From Kitasatospora sp. MAA19 (GTDB lineage Bacteria > Actinomycetota > Actinomycetes > Streptomycetales > Streptomycetaceae): 64,000 bases of DNA. The notes beneath the pieces were generated by a model that saw nothing but the letters and a program-made list of their open reading frames with translations, was not told the DNA's origin and made no database searches. Positions 35,967 to 47,506 of this stretch are shown here, piece after piece. Position 1 is the first letter of the stretch; each line of letters opens with the position of its first letter. The position numbers were made by a program, and so were the translations under genes. The stretch is from contig NZ_JARXYZ010000002.1 in NCBI RefSeq assembly GCF_029894125.1, positions 310,001-374,000 on the forward strand, written 5' to 3'.

Positions 35967-36833
35967 CTAGGACACCACGTCCTTGCGCGCGAACCCCCGG
36001 AAGGCCAGCGCGAGCAGCACCGCCGCGTACGAGAGCGACAGCGAGACGCCCTGCACCATGCCGCCCCACTCCAGCTGTGGCTGCAGGGCGTCCGCCCACG
36101 CGTACTGCCAGTGCGCCGGCAGCCACTCCCGCAGGTCCCCCAGCGCCGTGACGGCGTCCAGGACGCCGGTGATGATCGACGCGAACACCGCCCCGCCGAC
36201 GGCGCCCAGCGGCGCGTCCGTCGCCGTCGAGAGCCAGAACGCCAGTGCGGCGATCACGATCTCACTCAGGAACACGAACGCCGCCGCGACGGCCAGCCGG
36301 GGCAGCGCCTCCCCGGCCGAGAGGGTGGCCCCGGCGGGCAGCTTCAGGTCCCCCCAGCCGTACGCGGCGGTGCCGACGAGCAGCCCGATCGCGGGCAGCA
36401 TGACCACCGCCACGGCCGAGAACGCCAACCCGACCGCGAACTTGCGGGCCAGCAGCCGGGCCCGGGGCACCGGCGCCGCCAGCAGGTAGCGCAGCGAGGA
36501 CCAGCTGGCCTCGGAGGCGACCGTGTCGCCGCAGAACAGCGCGACCGGGATGACCAGCATGAAGCCGGTGCCCACGAACAGCATGGTGGCCGCGAAGTTG
36601 GGCCCGGAGGCGGTGGCCAGGTCGATGAAGGTGGTCCGGTCGGCCCGGCTCGGGGTGCCGCCGATCTGGAACGCGGCCAGGAGGACGAACGGCATGGCGG
36701 CCAGCACCGCGCCGATCACCAGCGTGCGGCGCCGCCGCAGCTGCCGCATCGCCTCCACCCGCAGCGGCAGCGTCCGGCTCGCCCGGTAGCCCTCGGCGTG
36801 ATCCGCCGAAACGGGCGAAACATTCGTCCTCAC
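35967..36833 (-). CDS. ABC-2 type permease (partner of hydrolase-ATPase fusion)
   Basis: 288 residues from GTG 36833, with GGAGGT upstream; the start overlaps the upstream ATPase stop (GTGA). Six membrane segments, e.g. TLVIGAVLAAMPFVLLAAF, MLFVGTGFMLVIPVALFCGD and AVVMLPAIGLLVGTAAYGW. ABC-2 family. The tight coupling makes it the membrane component for the fused ATPase. Its 3' end is only 14 bases from phoD's, convergent, with no separate terminator visible. Confidence 0.88.
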   Translation of the reverse strand: MRTNVSPVSADHAEGYRASRTLPLRVEAMRQLRRRRTLVIGAVLAAMPFVLLAAFQIGGTPSRADRTTFIDLATASGPNFAATMLFVGTGFMLVIPVALFCGDTVASEASWSSLRYLLAAPVPRARLLARKFAVGLAFSAVAVVMLPAIGLLVGTAAYGWGDLKLPAGATLSAGEALPRLAVAAAFVFLSEIVIAALAFWLSTATDAPLGAVGGAVFASIITGVLDAVTALGDLREWLPAHWQYAWADALQPQLEWGGMVQGVSLSLSYAAVLLALAFRGFARKDVVS

Positions 36834-39622
36834 GCCGTACCTCCGATCAACGACAGGAACGCGTCCTCCAGCCGCCGCTGCGGCCCGGCGCTCTCCACCG
36901 GCACGCCGAGGCGCACCAGCTCGGCCACCAGTTCGCTGGCCGCCAGCCCGTCCAGGCGCACCAGCAGCCCGCCCTCGACGGCCTCCGCCGAGCCGACCCC
37001 GGCCAGCGCGCCCACCTTCTCGACGACCGACTCCGACGGCGCGTACCCGGCCGGCACGCCGACGAGCAGCAGCCCGCCCGCGCCGACGATCTCGCCGACG
37101 GCGCCGGTGGTGATCAGCTGCCCGCGGTCCATCACGACCAGGTCGGTGCAGCTCTGCTCGACCTCGGCGAGCAGGTGGCTGGAGACGATGACGGTCCGCC
37201 CGGCCGCCGCGTACCGGATCATCACCTCGCGCATCTCGCGGATCTGCGGCGGGTCGAGCCCGTTGGTCGGCTCGTCGAGGATGAGCAGGTCGGGCAGCCC
37301 GAGCATGGCCTGGGCGATCGCGAGCCGCTGCCGCATGCCCTGCGAGTAGGTGCGCACGGCGCGGTCGAGCGCCTCGCCGAGGCCGGCGATGGCCAGCGCC
37401 TCGTCGAAGCGGGCGTCCGCCTCCGGCCGCCCGGTGGCCTGCCAGTACAGCCGCAGGTTGGCCCGTCCGCTGAGGTGCGGCAGGAAGCCCGCGCCCTCGA
37501 CGAAGGCGCCGACCCGGGAGAGCACCGGGGCGCCGGGGCGCACCAGGTGGCCGAAGATCCGGATCTCGCCCGCGTCGGGCCGGATCAGGCCCATCAGCAT
37601 CCGCAGCGTGGTGGTCTTGCCCGCGCCGTTGGGCCCGAGCAGGCCGAGCACCTGCCCCTGCTCGACCCGGAAGCCCAACTCCTTGACCGCGTACCGGTCC
37701 TGAGCGCCCTTGTAGCGCTTGCTCAGGCCGGTGATCTGCAACGGCACACCGGCCAGCGCCGGGTCGTACGCCGGTCCGCCGGCCGCCCGCCGGCGGCGCC
37801 GCAGCCGGGGGACGAGGAGCAGCCCGGCGGCCACCGCCACGGCGGCCAGCGGCAGCAGCCAGGTGCGGGCGGGCAACGGCGCGGACTCGGTGACGAGCTG
37901 CTCGACGGTCGGCGCGGTGAGTGCCCCGGCCGGCGCGACCCGGTAGGTGGCGGGCTCGGCGGGCGAGGCGTACGCGAGGTCGGTGGCGGCCAGGACGAGC
38001 CGCAGCCGGTGCCCGGCCGGGAAGGTGTGGTCGACGGCGGGCAGCGCGACCGTGACGGTGCGGCCCGCGTCGGCCCCGGTCACCCGCAGCGGGGCGGCCA
38101 GCTGCTGCGGCAGCACGGCCTTGCCGTCCGGGCCGACGTCGTACAGCTTGGCGAAGAGCACCGCGTCCGGCCGGTCGGCGCGCACCTGGACGGGCACGGT
38201 GGGCTGCCCGGTCAGGTGCAGCGGCCGGTCCAGCGGCGCGGAGTCGAAGGCGGCGTGCTGGCCGGGGAAGTCCAGTGACAGCCCGGCGCCGAGCGAGGCG
38301 GCCTGGCTGAGCGCGCCGATGCCGGGGAGGGTGGAGATCCCGGGCGGGGCGCCGCCGGGCGGGTTGGCGAAGGTCTTCTCGCCGCCGGCGAGTTCGACGC
38401 TGCGCGAGCCGGTTCCGCCGAGGCCCGGGTAGCTGTCGGCGGTGGCGCCGCGCAGGACGGCCTGGAAGCCGGTGGAGTCGACGCCGCCGGTGCGGGTGAC
38501 CCGGAAGGCGGGGCCGGTGTCGGTGCTCCGGCCGCGCAGGCCGCGATTCTTCAGGAAATGGTCGAACCAGGCGGTCACCCGGTCGTCCACCCGGGCGCTG
38601 GTGTCGGTGCCGCCGTCGTGCCCGCCGGCGAACCAGTCCACCGAGACGGGCGCGCCGTTGGCGGCGACCGCCCGGGCGATCCGGTCGCCCTGGTCGAGCG
38701 GGAACAGCGAGTCCTGCTGGCCCTGGACGACCAGGGTGGGCGCCTTGAGCTGCGCGGCCACCGAGGACGGGCTGGAGCGATCCAGCAGCGCGACGGCCTC
38801 CGGGTCGGCGTGCCCGGCGGTGGCGACCCGGTCGTACATCTGGCAGAGCGACTCCAGGAACCGCCCGCAGCCGACCGGCCCGTCCTGCTCCGGCGTCGTC
38901 CCGCCGCCGCGCGGCGCGCCGCCGGAGGGGCCGAGGTCGCCCGCCGCGCCGGTGGTGAAGAAGATCCCGGCCCAGAGCTTCTTGAACACGCCGTCCACCG
39001 CGCCGGAGCCCTGGACGCCCTGCGGGAACAGCGCGTCGGCCAGGTTCCACCAGGTGATCTGGGTGGCCACCGCGTCGATCCGGTGGTCGTACGCGGAGGC
39101 GAGCAACGAGACCGCCCCACCGTAGGAGGCGCCGGTGATGCCGACCCGGGGATCGCCGGGCCCGTCGAGCTGGACCTCGGGGCGCCCGGCCAGCCAGTCC
39201 ACCAGGTGCTTGACGTCCTCGACCTCGCGGTCGGGCGCGTTGAGGCCGATCTTCCCGCCCGAGTGCCCGAACCCTCGCGCCGACCAGGTCAGCACGGCGT
39301 AGCCCTGCCGGGCCAGCTGCCGGGCGCGCTCGCGCTCGCCGTCCTTGGAGCCGCCGAAGCCGTGCGCGAGCAGGACCGCCGGGCGCGGGGTGGTGCCGGT
39401 GGTGAAGAAGGAGGTGTCCAGCTGGACCTGCTGGTCGCTGCCGGGGGTCTCCGGCATGGCGAGGAAACGGTCCTCCTGCTGGACCGCCTGCTCACCGCCG
39501 GACGCCATCGCCGCCGTACCGAACCCGGCCACCGCCACCAGGGCCACCGCCCCGGCCAGCACCTTGCGCCGCACCGACGTACCCCGGCCGCGCCACCGGC
39601 GCCACGCCCCACCGAACTCCAT
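36830..39622 (-). CDS. Alpha/beta hydrolase - transmembrane - ABC ATPase fusion protein
   Basis: 930 residues from ATG 39622. Order: a basic N-terminus and signal-anchor-like segment (VLAGAVALVAVAGFGTAAMA, residues ~22-42); a CocE/X-Pro-dipeptidase-like hydrolase (VLLAHGFGGSKDG, nucleophile GITGASYGGAVS, GGHDGGTD) with its beta-rich C-terminal domain; one membrane helix (TWLLPLAAVAVAAGLLLVP, about residue 600) followed by RLRRRRR; then a complete ABC ATPase (GLLGPNGAGKTTTLRMLMG, YSQGMRQRLAIAQAM, LLILDEPTNGLDP, SSHLL). Topology implies the hydrolase outside and the ATPase inside. The substrate is unknown. Coupled to the permease. Confidence 0.9.
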   Translation of the reverse strand: MEFGGAWRRWRGRGTSVRRKVLAGAVALVAVAGFGTAAMASGGEQAVQQEDRFLAMPETPGSDQQVQLDTSFFTTGTTPRPAVLLAHGFGGSKDGERERARQLARQGYAVLTWSARGFGHSGGKIGLNAPDREVEDVKHLVDWLAGRPEVQLDGPGDPRVGITGASYGGAVSLLASAYDHRIDAVATQITWWNLADALFPQGVQGSGAVDGVFKKLWAGIFFTTGAAGDLGPSGGAPRGGGTTPEQDGPVGCGRFLESLCQMYDRVATAGHADPEAVALLDRSSPSSVAAQLKAPTLVVQGQQDSLFPLDQGDRIARAVAANGAPVSVDWFAGGHDGGTDTSARVDDRVTAWFDHFLKNRGLRGRSTDTGPAFRVTRTGGVDSTGFQAVLRGATADSYPGLGGTGSRSVELAGGEKTFANPPGGAPPGISTLPGIGALSQAASLGAGLSLDFPGQHAAFDSAPLDRPLHLTGQPTVPVQVRADRPDAVLFAKLYDVGPDGKAVLPQQLAAPLRVTGADAGRTVTVALPAVDHTFPAGHRLRLVLAATDLAYASPAEPATYRVAPAGALTAPTVEQLVTESAPLPARTWLLPLAAVAVAAGLLLVPRLRRRRRAAGGPAYDPALAGVPLQITGLSKRYKGAQDRYAVKELGFRVEQGQVLGLLGPNGAGKTTTLRMLMGLIRPDAGEIRIFGHLVRPGAPVLSRVGAFVEGAGFLPHLSGRANLRLYWQATGRPEADARFDEALAIAGLGEALDRAVRTYSQGMRQRLAIAQAMLGLPDLLILDEPTNGLDPPQIREMREVMIRYAAAGRTVIVSSHLLAEVEQSCTDLVVMDRGQLITTGAVGEIVGAGGLLLVGVPAGYAPSESVVEKVGALAGVGSAEAVEGGLLVRLDGLAASELVAELVRLGVPVESAGPQRRLEDAFLSLIGGTA

Positions 39623-39749
39623 GGGGGCTGATCGTATCGGCCGCCCGGGTAGGCGTCCGATAAGGGCGCCGACTCCTTCGTCCGGTTCACCCCGGTACGC
39701 CCGGGTATGGTACGGCGTACCCTCCGCCTCCCCGCCCGAGAAGGTGCCC

Positions 39750-40766
39750 GTGCTCTGGCCACTGATCGCCCTGTTCGCCACCGTCGCCGCCACCCTGGTG
39801 ATCGGCTGGGTCGTCGACCAGACGCTTCAGCGGGTCGCCGTCCGGCACCCCGAGGCACCGGTTTGGGCGCTGCTGCGCCGCTGCCGCATCCCGCTCCAAC
39901 TCACCGTCGCATCAGCCCTGTTGCTCGCCGCCGACCCGCTCGGGCGGATCTTCCACCAGCACGGCGGCGGCATCCACCACCTGGTGCTGCTGTTCCTGCT
40001 CGCCTCGCTCGGCTGGCTCACCGTCCGGGTGGTGGCGGCCGTCCTGGAGGCCGTGCTCAGCCGCTACGAGGCGGTCATCGACGACCCCTCCCGGGTACAG
40101 CGGATGAGGACCCAGATCGGCATGCTGCGCCGGGTGGCGGGCGCGGTCGTCGTCGTGGTGACCATCGCCGTGATGCTGCTGACCTTCTCCGCGATGCGCA
40201 CCATCGGCGCCAGCCTGCTGGCCTCCGCCGGCATCATCGGCATCGTGGCCGGCATCGCCGCGCAGAGCACCCTGGGCAACTTCTTCGCCGGCCTGCAGAT
40301 CGCCTTCGGCGACACCGTGCGGATCGGCGACACCGTGGTGGTGGACGGCCAGCAGGGCACGGTCGAGGAGATCACCCTGTCCTACCTGGTGGTCCGGCTC
40401 TGGGACTACCGGCGACTGATCGTCCCGGTCTCCTACTTCGTCAACAAGCCCTTCGAGAACTGGACCCGCCGCGACCCGGGCCTGCTTGCCGCCGTCCTGC
40501 TCCACCTCGACCACAGCACCCGGGTCGACGACCTGCGCGCGGCCCTGCGCACCCGGCTCGCCGAGAACCCCCTCTGGGACGGCGCCGAGTGGGCCCTCCA
40601 GGTCACCGACACCACCCCCAGCACCATCGTGGTCCGCGCCACCATGACCGCCCGCACGCCCGAGGACGCCGCCCAGCTCCGCTTCGACATCCGCGAACAG
40701 CTCATCGCCCACCTGCGCGACGAGCACCCCCACGCCCTCCCCCGCCTGCGCACCACCGAGGGCTGA
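39750..40766 (+). CDS. MscS-family mechanosensitive ion channel
   Basis: 338 residues from GTG 39750 (GAGAAGG 5 bases upstream; GTG 39744 is an alternative). N-terminal membrane helices (ALFATVAATLVIGWVVDQ; LVLLFLLASLGWLTVRVVAA; VVVVVTIAVMLLTFSAM) lead to the pore helix ASAGIIGIVAGIAAQSTLGN and the beta domain NFFAGLQIAFGDTVRIGDTV. This is the signature of the MscS family. It should open on hypo-osmotic shock to release solutes. Divergent from the hydrolase-ATPase gene. Confidence 0.92.
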   Translation: MLWPLIALFATVAATLVIGWVVDQTLQRVAVRHPEAPVWALLRRCRIPLQLTVASALLLAADPLGRIFHQHGGGIHHLVLLFLLASLGWLTVRVVAAVLEAVLSRYEAVIDDPSRVQRMRTQIGMLRRVAGAVVVVVTIAVMLLTFSAMRTIGASLLASAGIIGIVAGIAAQSTLGNFFAGLQIAFGDTVRIGDTVVVDGQQGTVEEITLSYLVVRLWDYRRLIVPVSYFVNKPFENWTRRDPGLLAAVLLHLDHSTRVDDLRAALRTRLAENPLWDGAEWALQVTDTTPSTIVVRATMTARTPEDAAQLRFDIREQLIAHLRDEHPHALPRLRTTEG

Positions 40767-40800
40767 GGCCGCCGACAGCGGGAACCTGACCCCGGAAGGA

Positions 40801-40841
40801 CGGGAATCCCCGCACCCCCACCGGGGGCACGGGGATTCCCG
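40801..40841. terminator. Bidirectional terminator between MscS and GNAT genes
   Basis: CGGGAATCCCCG (40801-40812) pairs with 40830-40841. Inside, CCCCC (40815-40819) pairs with GGGGG (40823-40827). It lies between the convergent stops at 40766 and 40854. Confidence 0.85.
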
Positions 40842-40853
40842 CAACCAAGCGCC

Positions 40854-41315
40854 CTACAGCACCCGCGTCATCGTCCGATGCGGGATCCCCGCGTCGTCGT
40901 ACTCCGGGCCCTCCGCCAGATAGCCCAGCCGCTCGTAGAACCCCAGCGCCTGCACCTGCGCGTGCAGCTCCAGCTCGACGGCCCCGCGCTCACGCCCGGC
41001 GGCCTCGATCGCCCGCACCAGTTCGGCCCCGAGCCCGGTCCCCCGGGCCGCGGACACCACCGCCAGGCGCCCGAGCAGCACCCGTCCCGCGACACCCCCG
41101 GTGAGCTTCAGCGCCTGCTCCCCGAAGATCAGCCGCCCGGTGCCGAGCGCGGCCCCGTCCGCTCCGACGGCCAGCAGGTGCACCGAGGTCGCGTCGTACT
41201 CGTCGTACTCCAGCTCCTCCGGCACGTTCTGCTCGACCACGAACACCTCGCGCCGCACCCGGCGCACCAGCGCCAGGTCCGCCGCGTCCCGCGCGACCCG
41301 GATGGCGGCCGTCAT
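40854..41315 (-). CDS. GNAT-family acetyltransferase (ElaA-like)
   Basis: 153 residues. RREVFVVEQNVPEELEYDEY and HLLAVGADGAALGTGRL fit the ElaA-type branch. The acetyl-CoA loop is VSAARGTGLGAELVRAI and the C-terminus QALGFYERLGYLAEGPEY, then GIPHRTM, is typical. Only one base separates its start from the rluD stop, so they are co-transcribed. The substrate is unknown. Confidence 0.88.
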   Translation of the reverse strand: MTAAIRVARDAADLALVRRVRREVFVVEQNVPEELEYDEYDATSVHLLAVGADGAALGTGRLIFGEQALKLTGGVAGRVLLGRLAVVSAARGTGLGAELVRAIEAAGRERGAVELELHAQVQALGFYERLGYLAEGPEYDDAGIPHRTMTRVL

Positions 41316-41316
41316 C

Positions 41317-42255
41317 TCAGCTCTCCGCCGAGATGACGTCGAGCGCCTTCTGCAGGTCGGCCGGGTACTCGCTGGTGAACTCGACCCACTGCCCGTCCGC
41401 CGGGTGCTCGAAGCCGAGCGACACGGCGTGCAGCCACTGCCGGGTCAGCCCGAGCCGCTTGGCCAGCGTCGGGTCGGCGCCGTACGTCAGGTCGCCCACG
41501 CAGGGGTGGCGCAGCGCCGACATGTGCACCCGGATCTGGTGGGTGCGGCCGGTCTCCAGCTTGACGTCGAGCAGCGACGCGGCCCGGTAGGCCTCGATCA
41601 GGTCGTAGTGCGTGATGGACGGCTTGCCGTCCTTCGTCACGGCCCACTTCCAGTCCGAGCTGGGGTGCCGCCCGATCGGCGCGTCCACGGTGCCGCTCAG
41701 CGGGTCCGGGTGTCCCTGGACGAGGGTGTGGTAGCGCTTCTCGGTGATCCGGTCGTGGAACTGCCGCTTGAGGTCGGTGTACGCGCGCTCGGACTTGGCG
41801 ACGACCATCAGCCCGGAGGTGCCGACGTCGAGCCGGTGCACGACGCCCTGGCGCTCGGCGGCGCCGGAGGTGGAGATCCGGTAGCCGGCCGCGGCGAGCC
41901 CGCCGATGACGGTGGGGCCGGTCCAACCGGGACTGGGGTGCGCGGCGACGCCGATCGGCTTGTCGACGAGCACGATGTCCTCGTCGTCGTGGACGATCCG
42001 CATGCCCTCGACCGCCTCGGCGACGATCTGCACCGGCGCGGCGGGAGCGGGGATCTCGACCTCCAGCCAGGAGCCGGCGGTCACCCGGTCCGACTTGCCG
42101 GCCACGGCGCCGTCGAGCGTCACCTTGCCGTCGGCGGCCAACTCGGCGGCCTTCGTCCGGGAGAAGCCGAACATCCGGGCGAGGGCGGCGTCGAGGCGTT
42201 CGCCCTCCAGGCCGTCGGGTACGGGGAGGCTTCGGATCTGCGCAGCGGTACTCAC
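41317..42255 (-). CDS. rluD: RluA-family 23S rRNA pseudouridine synthase RluD-like
   Basis: 312 residues from GTG 42255. An S4 RNA-binding domain ([20 protein letters not shown]) is followed by the pseudouridine synthase core with catalytic Asp in [18 protein letters not shown] and the later motifs [13 protein letters not shown]. By family it forms pseudouridines in the helix 69 region of 23S rRNA; the exact positions are an inference. It is directly downstream of lspA. Confidence 0.92.
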   Translation of the reverse strand: MSTAAQIRSLPVPDGLEGERLDAALARMFGFSRTKAAELAADGKVTLDGAVAGKSDRVTAGSWLEVEIPAPAAPVQIVAEAVEGMRIVHDDEDIVLVDKPIGVAAHPSPGWTGPTVIGGLAAAGYRISTSGAAERQGVVHRLDVGTSGLMVVAKSERAYTDLKRQFHDRITEKRYHTLVQGHPDPLSGTVDAPIGRHPSSDWKWAVTKDGKPSITHYDLIEAYRAASLLDVKLETGRTHQIRVHMSALRHPCVGDLTYGADPTLAKRLGLTRQWLHAVSLGFEHPADGQWVEFTSEYPADLQKALDVISAES

Positions 42256-42313
42256 CCGTACGAGTATGCCGGAAAGGCGGCCCTCCCCCGCCCGCCGACC
42301 GCTCGGGCCTCCG

Positions 42314-42895
42314 TTACTCGGCCTTGCCGCCCTGCTGGTGGACGGTGCCGTCCGGGTTGCTGCCCCGGAAGGAGAGCAGCACCACGAGGATGCCGCCGCA
42401 GACGATCGCCGAGTCGGCGAGGTTGAAGACCGCGAAGTGCTGGACGGAGATGAAGTCGACGACGTGCCCGCGGAAGACGCCCGGCCAGCGGAACAGCCGG
42501 TCGGCGAGGTTGCCCAGCGCCCCGCCGAGCAGCAGCCCGAGCGCGATCGCCCAGGGCAGGCTGTACAGCCGTCGGGCGATCCGCCAGATCACCACGATGA
42601 CGGCCGAGGCGATCATCGTGAAGACCACGGTCAGCGCCTGGCCCATGCCGAAGGCGGCGCCGGAGTTGCGGATGACCTGGAAGGTGACGACGTCGCCGAT
42701 CACCTTGATCGCCGCGTGGTTCTCCAGCCGGGCCACGACCAGCAGCTTGCCGCCGAGGTCGATCAGGAACGCGAGCAGCGCGACGACCATCAGCACGCCG
42801 ATGCGCCGCGGGCCCTTCGGCGCCTCCGCCGCGACCGGGGCGGCCGCCTCGGTGGGCTCGGTGGGCTCGGCGGGCTCGGCCACGGCCACCTCCAC
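42314..42895 (-). CDS. lspA: Lipoprotein signal peptidase LspA (start uncertain)
   Basis: Aspartic protease that removes signal peptides of prolipoproteins after diacylglyceryl modification. From GTG 42895 the product is 193 residues: an acidic Pro/Ala tail, then four membrane helices. The catalytic motifs are [12 protein letters not shown] and [12 protein letters not shown], with [10 protein letters not shown] between. Upstream of 42895 the frame stays open but no ATG, GTG or TTG follows the dksA stop region, although [10 protein letters not shown] there resembles Streptomyces LspA N-termini as I recall them. The start is therefore unsettled. Confidence 0.85.
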   Translation of the reverse strand: MEVAVAEPAEPTEPTEAAAPVAAEAPKGPRRIGVLMVVALLAFLIDLGGKLLVVARLENHAAIKVIGDVVTFQVIRNSGAAFGMGQALTVVFTMIASAVIVVIWRIARRLYSLPWAIALGLLLGGALGNLADRLFRWPGVFRGHVVDFISVQHFAVFNLADSAIVCGGILVVLLSFRGSNPDGTVHQQGGKAE

Positions 42896-43121
42896 GGCTT
42901 CGGCGGGGGTCGGGACGGCGTCGTCCCGCGTCTGGGGGGAACCTTGCGTACTGATGATCCGCTCCGCTGCCGATGGAGCTCCCCCGGCCGGAGGTGGGGG
43001 AGGGTGGGCCCGTGGTCGCCGTACCGGACACCTCCGAACGGACGTGTCCCAAGGATCGGGCGACGTTACGGGGTCGAGCGTACGGCAAGCCCGACCCCCC
43101 GCGCCGCCCCGGTCGGCCGCT

Positions 43122-43670
43122 TCAGCGGCGTTCCTGCTTGGCCTTGCACTGCACGCAGAGCGTGGCCCGGGGGAAGGCCTGCATCCGGGCCTTTCCGATG
43201 GCCTGCCCGCAGGACTCGCAGGTGCCGAAGCCGACGCCCTCCAGCCTGACCAGGGCCCGCTCGGTCTGGGCGAGGCTGTCCCGGGCGTTGTTGGCCAGCG
43301 CGAGTTCGCTCTCCCGCGAGATGTTCTTCGTACCGGCGTCCACCTGGTCGTCGCCGGCTCCGTCGTTGGAGTCACGCATCAGGCCGGAGATGGCCGCCTC
43401 GGCCGCGTCGATCTCGTTCTGCAGCCGCTCCAGCTCGCTGATGAGCTCGGTGTGCAGTTCGTGGACCTCGTCGGTGGTCCACGGGTCCTCGCCGGGCCGG
43501 ACCGGCAGCGTGGCCGGGTCCACCGACTCGGCGCCGCGCGGCACGGTGACGGTGTCGGTGCTGCTCTTCTGCCGTGCGGTAGTGGTCACGGTCCCCTCCC
43601 CTGGATCGGCCGCCACGGCCTTGCGTGCCCGCTTGGTGGCGGTACCCGCGCCGGTTGCCTTCTCAGCCAT
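43122..43670 (-). CDS. TraR/DksA-family zinc finger protein
   Basis: 182 residues from ATG 43670 (MAEKATG); a TTG at 43748 would add 26. A helical coiled-coil segment ([20 protein letters not shown]) is followed by the C4 zinc finger [25 protein letters not shown] with C-x2-C-x17-C-x2-C spacing. It is related to DksA, the RNA polymerase secondary-channel regulator, but the acidic DxxDxA coiled-coil tip is not clear, so transcriptional activity is uncertain. It is the gene before lspA and divergent from ileS. Confidence 0.85.
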   Translation of the reverse strand: MAEKATGAGTATKRARKAVAADPGEGTVTTTARQKSSTDTVTVPRGAESVDPATLPVRPGEDPWTTDEVHELHTELISELERLQNEIDAAEAAISGLMRDSNDGAGDDQVDAGTKNISRESELALANNARDSLAQTERALVRLEGVGFGTCESCGQAIGKARMQAFPRATLCVQCKAKQERR

Positions 43671-43917
43671 GGCTTCGACCCCATCTACGAACGAATCGAG
43701 CCGCCGGTTCCCGGCGGCCTCCAGTGCCGGAACGATAATCCCGATCAAAACCGGTCACAACATGACATACCGACGCCCCATGATGATCCCACCCAGGCAG
43801 CCGCCCCAGCCGCCACGCCCCGCGCGCTGACCAGACTTGTGCCCAGATCACCCCCGCCTAACCACCGCCGCGGCCCGCCCCGAAGCCTCCCGGCCGAAGG
43901 GTGCGGGCAAAACGATT

Positions 43918-43948
43918 TGGACAAACCGACTTGCCCGGCCGATACACT
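43918..43948 (+). promoter_or_regulatory. Likely ileS promoter
   Basis: TGGACA (43918-43923) and TACACT (43943-43948), with a 19-base spacer, just upstream of the leader. This matches vegetative-sigma promoters in streptomycetes. Spacing is slightly long. Confidence 0.45.
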
Positions 43949-43954
43949 GGCCCT

Positions 43955-44218
43955 GCAAGGCGCAGATGGGACGAGTACCGACGTACGCAGCCACCAGCGA
44001 CCCGGGGACGGTGCGAGCCCGGGGGTGTGCACGGCGGGAAGATCACCCCGGAGCCGCCGGAAGAACGGCCCTCCGCCACCGCGCGGGCCCGGCCCACTAG
44101 ACCCGGCAGCAAGCCCAAACAAGAGGGCCGCACGCAGCATCGCGGCCAAGGAGGGTGGTACCGCGGGGCGGCTTGCCGTCTCGTCCCTCCGTCGGATCCC
44201 GTCCACATCCGCCGGAGG
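43955..44218 (+). promoter_or_regulatory. T-box riboswitch of ileS (translational type)
   Basis: The conserved T-box sequence AGGGTGGTACCGCGG is exact at 44152-44166. Upstream structured RNA contains GGGACGAGTA (43967-43976), a motif typical of actinobacterial ileS leaders. Downstream, CCTCCG (44186-44191) can pair with CGGAGG (44213-44218), the ileS ribosome-binding site. Uncharged tRNA-Ile is expected to free the site and increase IleRS synthesis. The specifier is not certain; an ATC at 44042-44044 is one candidate. Confidence 0.88.
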
Positions 44219-44230
44219 TATGACGCCGCG

Positions 44231-47359
<3,129 letters not shown>

Positions 47360-47366
47360 CCGACCC

Positions 47367-47402
47367 CGAAGCCGCCGGAACCGCCCGGTTCCGGCGGCTT
47401 CG
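47367..47402 (+). terminator. ileS terminator
   Basis: A 16-bp perfect stem (47367-47382 with 47387-47402, loop GCCC), 8 bases after the ileS stop. Confidence 0.9.
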
Positions 47403-47442
47403 CCGTACCCCCGCACCCGGCCCCACCGCCCCGGCCAACGCA

Positions 47443-47486
47443 AGAGCGCCCCCTGTCCGACCCGGAGGTCGGACAGGGGGCGCTCT
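47443..47486 (-). terminator. divIVA terminator (end of division cluster)
   Basis: A 20-bp perfect stem (47443-47462 with 47467-47486, loop CGGA), 21 bases past the divIVA stop. It separates the convergent cluster from ileS. Confidence 0.9.
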
Positions 47487-47506
47487 CACAAGGCCGTGCT
47501 ACGACC

